Source: Byssothecium circinans (lineage: Eukaryota; Ascomycota; Dothideomycetes; Pleosporales; Massarinaceae). From it: DNA of 64,000 bases. Every line of letters starts with the position of its first letter. The stretch's first letter is position 1. The stretch lies in assembly GCA_010015675.1 (NCBI GenBank), contig ML976996.1, positions 486,273 to 550,272 on the forward strand, written 5' to 3'. Under the pieces are notes generated by a model. It saw only the letters and a program-made list of their open reading frames with translations, made no database searches and was not told where the DNA came from. Below are positions 56,345 to 64,000 of the stretch, in pieces. The position numbers and the translations under genes are program-made.

Positions 56345-58293
56345 GGTGATATCGAATAATGCAAGTCTCGGGCTTGGAATGTGCGGCGAGAAGCAAGCAA
56401 GGAAGCTACAGCTGAGAGTCCAGGTATTGATTGTTGAACTTGACAGTGAGATTACGGCACGCCATACACGACAGTAAGACTGCGGCACAGTATACGTGAT
56501 AGCAGGCATTGTGGTACATGGGCCGGTCTCACTGCATTATGTAGCGTGCCGAAAGCTCGGCCCGATATTATATCACATGCATATCGTCTGTACAACATCG
56601 CTAGACTCGTACGGTAATTATCAAAGAAGTTTTGGTGGTGAGGTTTCGTCGTTGGGGCGTTCTATCACAACCGATAGGGCATGCTAGGATCAAGCCAGGA
56701 TTAGATGTAGGCTATAGGCCAATTAAAATAGCGACGACCTAAGGCTTTCCTTTAACAATTAAAGTCTTGTGACGGTTCTCGCTACATGCTCTTCCCTAAT
56801 TTATGCGTACTGATGGGATATTTCTCTTCTAAAAGACTGAAATGCGTGTATTATGTGCTGTTGGAGAGCCACCTTCAAACCACCTACTTTGAAAAAGTGT
56901 CGTTGCCTAAGCGGCATGTTTGTTTGCCTGTCTGCAGTTTTCTATAAAAGCTCGAGGATATGTACAATGACTTCTCGCTTCTTCCTTCTTTCCTTCTGTT
57001 CTTACGTCTTAACGTCGCGGGCTCAACGGCTGCAATCAAGTTGAGCAAAGGCCACGTCATGGGCATATGAGGAGTGTGTTAATATTTGATATTCAAGACT
57101 TGAAAGCCAGATCTACATGGTGCCATAATTGCCTTTTCGTTCTAGAAACCTTACGAGAAGGTTAAATGATTTGTGCGAGAAATGTTTTCAGACTATTTTC
57201 TCAAAGAAAGACAGAATTAGCGCTATGCTTCCTGTTGAACTTCGACATCAAAACTATCATTTATCCGTGAATAACAGCGTTTCAACACTCTCCTCGCCGT
57301 CTTTTAATATTTTATCGCCGTTTATTATTACTTCGACTCACCAAAGGCCTGGCGCTGGAAAGTCGCCGAGTTCTAAACAACGGATCCTAACCACATGAGA
57401 ATTTTCTCTTGTGTGTGATCTTGAGAACATACGGAGTTCTCCTACCATGTTTTCTCCTACTTAAAGCCTTAAATCTTTTCAACTCTATTTTGGTGACCTC
57501 TTTGGAGCCAAGTCGTGTAATACCTCTCTCAGGAAATCCCAAGCGGCAACGCGAATGTTTGGCTGCGAGTTTCTATTATAATTATAAGCAAAACAAACAG
57601 ATTTCAATGGCTTCTTTCCCTCAGTTATCCTCTTCGCTATGGAAGGCGGGGAGCTTGCTGGATAGTTCTTCTTTATAAAATAGATTCTTTGGGCTTACAT
57701 ATCACATTTGCACCCGATCCGGTCCAAAATGGAAAGCTTAATGACTTCTTCCGGTATCTTGCTAATTCCATATCCCTGAACAACATGCCCGCACGTTTTT
57801 TGCCATTCGCACTTTGTCGCTTGGTATCTCTACGACTCCGCACGACTCCGCATAACTCCGCTCACGATATGCAAGTACCATGGCTCGGCCTGATGCATCT
57901 CGGCTCGTCAGCATCATTTTTATTCGCATCCATCTAACTTACAACCCGCAAGACACTTCCACTATATCACCGCCTAAGCGCATAGCGTTTGAGGCACTAT
58001 GGCAGTGTGTGCTATGGGGTCTTCCAGCGCCGAGCAAATGCAGAGCAAAAGTGTAGGAAGGGTTATAGCAAGACCTACAGTGCACGGGCATTTTAGAGGG
58101 TGATGGTGGGACGTGGATATGTGTGCAGCATGATCAGGAGTTTGGTCCACTCTTTCCACTCTTCCTCAACCACTCCATCCCATCCAGTAGTTCATCATCA
58201 GGTTGCGTGAGGCTAAAACCATAGTCTAGACTGTGGGAGTGGCTTTACAGGAAGAACGTTTGGGGCAACTTCAAGAAAGAGACGTATTGATGT
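56345..58293. other. 1.95-kb gene-poor region
   Basis: AT-rich stretch between the oxidase and the broken hydroxylase. Only frames under 100 codons; none protein-like. A short run CGACTCCGCACGACTCCGCA (57836-57855) is a 10-bp tandem pair. May contain old mobile or pseudogene remnants that I cannot identify. Confidence 0.5.
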
Positions 58294-59318
58294 CTATCGC
58301 TGGAACTCGCCCATTTTCTCCATCTCATAATCGCGAACCTGAGTTGTCAGTCCCGAAGTCGCAGTGAACATCATATCGGGAGGCTTGGTCTTGCTCTCCC
58401 TCCGTTCAGTACCAGCTTTCGCTGATTGCAAGCCGACCACGAGCCGCAAAGCATTCTGAGCTTCCTCGAGACTGCCGACAGAGTTCGCCCTCCAAGCCAC
58501 ATGCTCATCCGGACGAACAAGGACGATGTCGCGCTCCCATATCCGATGCGCATGCTCCTCGCCCTGAAGATCGACATGCTTGACTGGGATGGAAAGCGAA
58601 GTCGCAGCGTCTAATAGGAACCGGTCATCCGCGGCTTTGTCTGTGAAGGTAACGAGCGACCAGTCCTTGCCGAAATGATCGAATATGGCAGAGCCATCCA
58701 ACAAGAACAAATGAGGCGCTCGACTACCTGGCCATGTCGATGGCGTATACTGCGACGCTCGCCACGCTGGCTTCGCCTCGCCCGTCTCAGGCCTCTGGAG
58801 AACGGACGACTCGTAGATTTGCCCCATCTCGACACCAAAGTCCTTGTTCTCGCCATCATGCTCTTGGTAGTGCTCATGCACTCGTCTTCGCAGCGCTTCA
58901 CCTTCTTCCGTGGGCATGTCGACGGGGTGCAACTCTCCTCTTTCAAAGATTTGAGCGACATCCGAATGGGCTTTCAAGTGCACACCCGAGTACTCCACGC
59001 TGCGCAAAGCTACGGGGCGTCGCTCAGCTTCGTACGATTCGAGCAAGCCGCGTCCGCCGTATTGCATAGTGGCTGCGAGCTTCCAGCCCAAGTCGTATGC
59101 ATCGGCAATGCCCATGTTCATCCCGTATCCGCCAGTTGGTACATTTTGGTGTGCCGCATCGCCAGCGATGAATACGCGATGATCTGGGCTTGCCCATGTC
59201 CGCGCAACGGCAATGCTGGGCCGCCATGTTGAGCGCACGAGAATCTCATCGATTTTGATTTCATATTTGCCGTTCAAGCCTCCGAGGACTTTGTACACTG
59301 CTTCTTCGGAACTAATAG
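58294..59318 (-). pseudogene. 5'-truncated aromatic-ring flavin hydroxylase (phenol 2-monooxygenase-like)
   Basis: Only the C-terminal part is present: ~340 codons starting after an intact CTCAG splice acceptor (59319-59323), phase 1. It begins ISSEEAVYKVLGGLNG and has the second FAD motif RVFIAGDAAHQNVPTGGYGM plus the C-terminal thioredoxin-like domain (GSRAPHLFLLDGSAIFDHFG; WERDIVLVRPDEHVAWR) of phenol hydroxylase-type enzymes. The N-terminal FAD domain with GxGxxG, ~250 residues, is absent: the minus strand upstream has stops within 25 nt and a divergent gene begins at 59498. The apparent ORF start at 59298 is a GTG codon, not ATG. So the upstream exon was deleted and the gene is presumably dead. 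Confidence 0.72.
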
Positions 59319-59406
59319 CTGAGGTATCTCAGATAGTTTCCGCTTGATCATTCAATCAATCACTTTCTCCCACTCGCTCAGAGCCTCATTTCAACACATC
59401 TGCCCC

Positions 59407-59492
59407 AACTCCTAGTTAGACATTCTCGGGATAAAGTTGGAGCTGCTTTTGCCAACATTCATATTCTTTGAGAGCGGAACTCCTAGTTAGAC
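59407..59492. repeat. 15-bp direct repeat between the broken hydroxylase and the FAH-family gene
   Basis: AACTCCTAGTTAGAC occurs at 59407-59421 and again, perfectly, at 59478-59492, the second copy six bases before the FAH-family ATG. Could be a paired regulatory site or a trace of a small duplication linked to the deletion. Confidence 0.85.
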
Positions 59493-59497
59493 CAATC

Positions 59498-60472
59498 ATG
59501 GGGTCGTTCAAGCATTTGATTCGTTTTCAGAATGCCTCTTCGCAAATCTTCTATGGCGAGCTGGATTCGATCAAGGATGGCGACGAGAAGTATGTTGGTC
59601 GAACCGTGCGTGTGATTGAGGGAACCAGCCCATGGGACCCGGGATTTCGCATCACTGATCGAACGGAAACGATCGCAGAGGTCAGTAAACATGCTATTGT
59701 AGTGGTAGTGAAGTGTGCTGATCATCTTTCAAAGGTGCTTTGCCCGTTACCGTCAGTGCTGATATTTGTTTGCGTTGGCTTGAACTATCGTCAGCATGCG
59801 AACGAAACAGGAGTAAGCACAAAGTTTCCTAGACCATTGGGCTTCACCTAATTTTGAACCACAGATGGCCATCACGCCGTATCCGGTCATCTTCACCAAG
59901 CCTGCAGATGCACTTGCTGGCCCTTTCGAGGACGTCCCGATCCACAAAGAATGCAAGCACATGGACTATGAGGTGCGTCAAACCCGTGTGTGGAATGTTC
60001 AACGCTTATTGTATCCTCCAGGTGGAACTTTGTTTCATAATCGGGAAAGACTGCAAGAACGTCTCCGAAGGCGAAGATGCCATGCAATACATTCTGGGCT
60101 ATACCGCTGGCAACGACGTCTCTTCGCGATACTGGCAACAGCCCGAGAGATCAGGTAATCAGCATGGCAGTGCGAAGTCGTTTGACAAGTTTGCGCTAAT
60201 CGGGCCGGCCATCACGTCTCCAGATGTCGTTCGTGAATGGCAATGTGCGACAGTTGTCGAACACTGCTGATATGATCTATGACATTCCAACCATCATCAG
60301 GCACGTTAGCGGAGGAACTACGCTGCGCAAAGGGACAGTGGTGATGACTGGAACACCTAGCGGTGTCGCCGCTGCCATGAAGCCACCAGTGTGGTTGGAG
60401 GATGGCGATGTGGTTGAGGTGGAGATTGAAAATATTGGAAGGTTGTCGAACAAGATGGTCTTTGAGAAGTAG
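59498..60472 (+). CDS. FAH-family hydrolase (fumarylacetoacetase/2-oxohepta-diene-dioate type), internally deleted
   Basis: Exons 59498-59680, 59735-59812, 59865-59972, then 60022 onward. Protein begins MGSFKHLIRFQNASSQIFYG; hallmarks are VLIFVCVGLNYRQHANETG, PYPVIFTKPADALAGPFEDV, the metal-ligand VELCFIIGKDC, YTAGNDVSSRYWQ, AKSFDKFALIGPAI and GTTLRKGTVVMTGTPSGVAA. Between LIGPAITSP and FVNGNVRQLSNTADM, where the family has ~12 further residues, the frame shifts by one and those residues are missing; no plausible intron bridges the break. This suggests a deletion of about 35-37 bp, so the product may be non-functional or the gene a pseudogene. Members hydrolyse ring-cleavage products of aromatic catabolism, consistent with both neighbours. 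Confidence 0.72.
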
Positions 60473-60622
60473 CCGCCTTAGGCGAATGAGTCTGGGAGTT
60501 ACACAGGCAAAATGGGCACGTGTAGCGAGATTCAAGTGAACACTTGGAGACGACAATACGAAAAAAGGCTTTGAAATAATAATGGCAGTGCATTGTAATG
60601 CGCATATGCGTGTTTTCCGAGA

Positions 60623-61207
60623 CTACTTCAAAAGATCTAGCACGCTGCGAGGGCCTATGTCAGGGCGCTTCATCAAAACCTCTTCCTTCTCTCCATTCTG
60701 CAGGCGCTTGATGAAGTCTTCTGGGTCGAAGTCCACGCCTACGGGGTTCTCGGCAAACGCTTTCGACTTCATGAACTCCGTAGCTTCGTCCGCATTCTTG
60801 AAGTTATCAACCTGCGTCTCGATCTCGTTGCCATCAGGGTCGCGATAGTATATCGACGTGGTCGGTCCATGGTTGACAGGCCAAAGAGGTAGGATGTTCT
60901 TCTGCTTACGCTGTCGATAAGCTAGAAGGAGATCGGATAGCGAGTCAAAGCTGAAAGCGATGTGCTCAAGGCCGCAGGTGGTCGGTACTTTAGCCTGTGT
61001 TCCCGGAACTTGGGCGAGAGCGATCCGGTGGTGCTCGTCATCGTATGTGAGGAACGCCAGCGTTTCGTTCTGGTGTATGACTCGAGCACCCAGAAAGTCT
61101 AGGTAGTATCGCAACATGGATTGCAGGTTGTTCGTGCGTAGGACGACGTGCGCTAGCTTGCTGGGCGACTTGACAGCGGACGCCGGCTCGTCGAAATTGA
61201 TCGTCAT
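60623..61207 (-). CDS. VOC (glyoxalase/extradiol dioxygenase-like) protein
   Basis: Single exon, 194 aa from ATG 61207 (MTINFDEPASAVKSPSKLAH). An in-frame ATG at 61276 would add 23 hydrophobic residues; the shorter start fits the family. One VOC pair: first His in KLAHVVLRTNNLQ, second in CGLEHIAFSFDSL, and Glu in YYRDPDGNEIETQVDN, giving an H-H-E metal triad. The sequence resembles single-domain relatives of catechol 2,3-dioxygenase and fungal cysteine-dioxygenase-unrelated glyoxalase-like proteins beside aromatic degradation genes. Next to the hydroxylase remnant and FAH-family gene it could supply ring cleavage in the same pathway, but this is inferred from context. Confidence 0.82.
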   Translation of the reverse strand: MTINFDEPASAVKSPSKLAHVVLRTNNLQSMLRYYLDFLGARVIHQNETLAFLTYDDEHHRIALAQVPGTQAKVPTTCGLEHIAFSFDSLSDLLLAYRQRKQKNILPLWPVNHGPTTSIYYRDPDGNEIETQVDNFKNADEATEFMKSKAFAENPVGVDFDPEDFIKRLQNGEKEEVLMKRPDIGPRSVLDLLK

Positions 61208-62347
61208 GTTGAGGAGACCAGTGAAAGTGTAAGATGTGATTGCAAAGCAAAGCTCGATGGTGTATGTCAGGTTCAATGAGCTTGTGATGGCTGTATATTG
61301 TGGTTTTAGTTCGGGCTGGGGTAATAATCCAGTGGTGACAACAGCAGCCAGTTGAGATTTTTATAGTAAATATCCGTCCTTCATCGGGTTAGTAAGCGAA
61401 TGGTGTGCATTCTGTGGAAGGCAAAAGAGTCCGAATCATGCACAAATCGTGGTGCATTTGTCGGTTTCCCATGCAGTGATGAGGAGGCGCAAATCCAGAT
61501 CCAGTGGTGGTGAAAGTAGTACCGACTGGCGGGGTATGCATGTGCGCTCTCTAGGTAACGGCCGAAGCCACGGACATGTGGCAAGCGATTACCATGGTAG
61601 TTCACATTATCGCGAGACGAGGCTGTTGGTTCCCACAAACCTGCTGCCGGCGAGAACAAATAATCAAGTGAATCGTGAACGTAATCGATGATGCCATTTG
61701 CAGACATCCCCGAAGTTCCTGGGACCGACATAACAAGCGGATGATAAGGTTGGTGGACGTGGGGCTTGGTTTCACTAGCTGGAGCCCTGCAGGCGGCATA
61801 ATAATTATAACCTCGCATCGCGAAATTCTCGTGGACGATGCAGTGCGACAGCTGCTTGATGGTCAGTCTTGAAGTTGTGATCCCATCATTGATCGAAAGG
61901 CGAGCTCGAGTGACCGTTCTTCAAGTCATGCTTAGCCATCTTGACTTGAACATGGCAATAATTTGATTTCTCCATTCCGGGCATTGAATCCCACCTGCGT
62001 CGATCCCCGTCGTATGGTCGAGCGAATGTCAAGCTTGTGCTTACACGAACGACTCGATAGTGAGCGCACGCGAAAGTGCGCAGAACTATTGGTAAGATCA
62101 GGAGTTGGTTCCCTTGCTTCAGGGTTCTGCAGGTCCTGCATTGGCGTGCATTATCGAAATGTTCTAAAAACGATGGCGCCGGCTAGAGCTGAGGGCCCAG
62201 CTGGAGTCTTTCGGAACGGAGCACATAATAGACCCAACGAGCCTCGCATCAGCTGAATCGGACCTTAGAAGTCTCTCATCCTTTCCTGCAGTTATTTGGT
62301 AGCGAGTTCAGGCACTTTTGTTCTACCAGTCTTCATATTTTCCGATA
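61208..62347. other. 1.1-kb intergenic region
   Basis: Promoters of the divergent VOC (-) and HRSWTG (+) genes. A 145-codon frame at 61818-61381 (-) has no recognisable features and is not called. Confidence 0.45.
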
Positions 62348-63115
62348 ATGGCTGTTGCCGTTGAACCTCCCCAATCGCCCTTGAAGAAATCGATATGGAA
62401 AAGGCTTGTGAGACGCGACTCCGCAGCCACTCATGAGGTTGATACGCCAAAAGCGACCATCGAAGCCGAACGCAGACCCCAAAAGCTCCGGAGACGAGGA
62501 ACACAAATCTATCGCGATGCACCAAAAACCAAACTTTCTCGTCAGGCGTCAATCCACCTCCCTCTCGACGAACAACGTCCCGTGGCGAAAGAGAAGTTGG
62601 ATAGATTCGAAAACAATCCGACAGAGTTGATCACGGTTATACACGTTGAGCGAAGCGAAGTACCAGCGATACGAGCGAAGCCAAGGGTTATCTCGCTCAC
62701 ACGTGTCACCGCATCCGACATGCGAACCAATCCCTTTCCAGCCTCGTCACACATACGCACTGTCGGCTGGAACGTCTTCTTGACGCCAGAAAAAGTTTAC
62801 AGTCTCGTCATGGGCTTCAAACCAAGCTCTGACTCGACAGCAACAGATGATAAATGGTTCATCTACTCACAAGGTCCTGACCAGAACGGGAAGCTGAAGG
62901 TGCATTTCCATCGCAGCTGGACTGGGATGAAGATTGCTGAGCTTTTCATTGTTGTGGATCTGAAAGGTGAAGGTGCTGGAACTATCGTCGGTGTCAAGTG
63001 GAATGGGTCTGATCAGACGAACGGTTTGGACGAGGAGGAAACAAAGTACATGGTGTCAACGACTTGCTCTTGGGTGCTGGGTGTTGATTTGGAGAGAGTG
63101 CACTACCGGCAATGA
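62348..63115 (+). CDS. unknown protein with KWFIY...HRSWTG domain
   Basis: Single exon, 255 aa, start MAVAVEPPQSPLKKSIWKRL (an ATG at 62318 is in frame 10 codons upstream). N-terminal ~110 residues are basic and disordered (RLVRRDSAATHEV; RRPQKLRRRGTQIYRD). The C-terminal ~110 residues form a domain with RTVGWNVFLTPEKVYSLVMG, DDKWFIYSQGPDQNGKLKVH, FHRSWTGMKIAELFIVVDLK and a final hydrophobic strand. The KWFIY/FHRSWTG combination occurs in uncharacterised bacterial and fungal proteins; its biochemical role is not known to me. Most likely cytoplasmic or nuclear. Confidence 0.7.
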   Translation: MAVAVEPPQSPLKKSIWKRLVRRDSAATHEVDTPKATIEAERRPQKLRRRGTQIYRDAPKTKLSRQASIHLPLDEQRPVAKEKLDRFENNPTELITVIHVERSEVPAIRAKPRVISLTRVTASDMRTNPFPASSHIRTVGWNVFLTPEKVYSLVMGFKPSSDSTATDDKWFIYSQGPDQNGKLKVHFHRSWTGMKIAELFIVVDLKGEGAGTIVGVKWNGSDQTNGLDEEETKYMVSTTCSWVLGVDLERVHYRQ

Positions 63116-63757
63116 ATGTGAATGATTGTATTAGATGGTATAGGCGCAGGACGTTTGCGTTGGTTTGGCGCTTTCCCCGTTGGCCTCGTTAGCGATGTGT
63201 GGGCAAGCACATGCATGGCCAGTGGTCTTCTGTTCCCGTGAATTTTGATGTTAGGATGTCGCTGGAGGCTCGATACATGACGGCAGGTTTCCTGGCCGCT
63301 GACACTCTTTTCGACAACCGTGTTGGTTATTTTTCGGTGTCCAACTCTCTTCACTGTAGATACTTCTTCTGTTCTAGGAGGTGAAGAACATACATGGGAA
63401 CTCCATTAATTCGCCGTGGAAACAGTACACATCCTCCGACTTTTAGGCCACCGTAACCTGGTTTTGATTTTTCGACGAAAACCAGCGGCTAGATTTTAGC
63501 CGAAGCAGTGGAAAACCAGCCGCTGGTTTTCAAGCATTGGCCGTTCCACCCACCAGCTAGTGTAGAGGATGAATGTGTGCGGAGAAGGAAAGGTGGAGTT
63601 GTTTCTGGGCTAATCATCCGATGCGACTTAGTTTTTCACAAGCCACACTACCATGGTACTAAGCTAGCCTATATAGATTCCGGCCGCCAGGGGTTTCCGG
63701 CCACATCGCCAAATCGGCCACCCCTCAGAAATCAACGCAATAATTGCGCCAGCCTAG
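63116..63757. other. transposon-flank-like region
   Basis: No gene. Contains a cluster of hairpins (63458-63530, separate entry) and, at 63680-63725, GC-rich CCGGCCGCCAGGGGTTTCCG and related short repeats that may belong to the end of the element whose transposase lies to the right. Confidence 0.5.
63458..63530. repeat. nested hairpins built from CTGGTTTT/AAAACCAG
   Basis: Three inverted repeats in 73 nt: CTGGTTTT (63458-63465) with AAAACCAG (63478-63485); CGGCTA (63486-63491) with TAGCCG (63497-63502); and the 19-nt palindrome AAAACCAGCCGCTGGTTTT (63512-63530). Looks like a transposon terminus or a short foldback element. Confidence 0.75.
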
Positions 63758-64000
63758 TTACAATTGCCACTCTGTACACATAGATTGCAGAGTTTTTGCT
63801 GCTATTTCAGCTGCAGCTTTTTCTGCTTCCTTTTCTTTAGAATTGTTATCGTTTTCTTCCTGTAGAAGCGCAGATGCCTGCACTGCAATCATGATTGTAT
63901 CTATATCTGCAAAGCGTTGATTTGGGTCTATGCGAACCCTCTTTCGTGGCTGTTGAGGCCTAAGGGCCTCAAGTTGCGCCTGCAATTGCTGAGCCCTTGA
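63758..64000 (-). mobile_element. C-terminus of a pogo/Fot1-like transposase (runs off the right edge)
   Basis: Frame is open from base 64000 to a TAA at 63758, 80 residues visible. It contains RKRVRIDPNQRFADIDTIMI followed by a Glu/Lys/Ala-rich helical tail, as at the C-terminus of fungal Tc1/mariner-superfamily (Fot1/pogo) DDE transposases. The catalytic DDE part would lie beyond the window, so activity cannot be judged. No internal stop in the visible part. Confidence 0.62.

Noticed and set aside
58294..59298. Complete 334-aa monooxygenase starting at 59298
   Set aside because: The apparent start is GTG inside a conserved helix and the FAD-binding N-terminal half is missing, so it is called a truncated remnant.
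61381..61818. 145-codon minus-strand frame
   Set aside because: No protein-like pattern; lies in the promoter region between two divergent genes.
1..64000. tRNA, rRNA or CRISPR features
   Set aside because: No GGTTCRAnYCC-type T-arm within a cloverleaf-sized context and no regularly spaced repeats were seen by eye; a tRNAscan-SE run would be decisive.

Overview
The window is nuclear DNA of a filamentous ascomycete, most likely a plant-associated Dothideomycete. The evidence is gene-dense coding on both strands, short introns (about 46-140 nt) with GTRNGY donors and CTAAC/CTGAC-like branch points, Pezizomycotina-type protein families, and several effector-like secreted proteins (NIS1-like, NLP/NPP1, DUF1996, cupredoxin). 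No rRNA, CRISPR array or convincing tRNA was seen. Exon boundaries were worked out by hand from reading frame, phase and family conservation. The exact order or species is not claimed.

Left part (1-13.3 kb): C-terminally clipped BuGZ/ZNF207-like zinc-finger gene; UCH-type deubiquitinase; secreted S28 serine carboxypeptidase; NIS1-like effector; a doubtful small gene; a seven-exon 1071-aa protein with a collagen-like Gly-rich N-terminus; a small secreted Cys-containing protein; then a gene-poor stretch with a 43-nt palindrome and a small pseudogene broken by two in-frame TAA codons.

Centre (13.9-40 kb): housekeeping block with PRP8 (intein-free, with a 21-nt micro-exon at the classic intein site) divergent from RPL34 (apparent 6-nt micro-exon); a LEU3/WAR1-like Zn2Cys6 regulator; a four-TM membrane protein; vacuolar alkaline phosphatase PHO8; a secreted DUF1996 protein; a secreted cupredoxin; the exon-junction protein Y14/RBM8; and a 6-phosphogluconate dehydrogenase-family enzyme.

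Right part (40-64 kb): methionine-type amino-acid permease; a Lys-rich nuclear-looking protein; a secreted DUF1593 protein; an NLP; an unknown alpha/beta-barrel-like protein; a calcineurin-like phosphoesterase; a possible tiny secreted protein; mitochondrial malic enzyme; a secreted BBE-type FAD oxidase; then a probable aromatic-catabolism cluster in decay (5'-truncated flavin hydroxylase, FAH-family hydrolase with an internal deletion/frameshift, intact VOC protein); an unknown protein with an HRSWTG motif; and the C-terminus of a pogo/Fot1-like transposase running off the right edge.

Two copies of one TA-flanked inverted-repeat element (39951-40236 and 45848-46187) mark a small non-autonomous transposon family beside the permease and DUF1593 genes. 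Together the genes look like a normal euchromatic segment: core splicing and translation genes with secreted or plant-interaction genes between them, and mobile or decaying DNA confined to 12.6-13.3, 39.9-40.2, 45.8-46.2, 58.3-60.5 and 63.4-64 kb.
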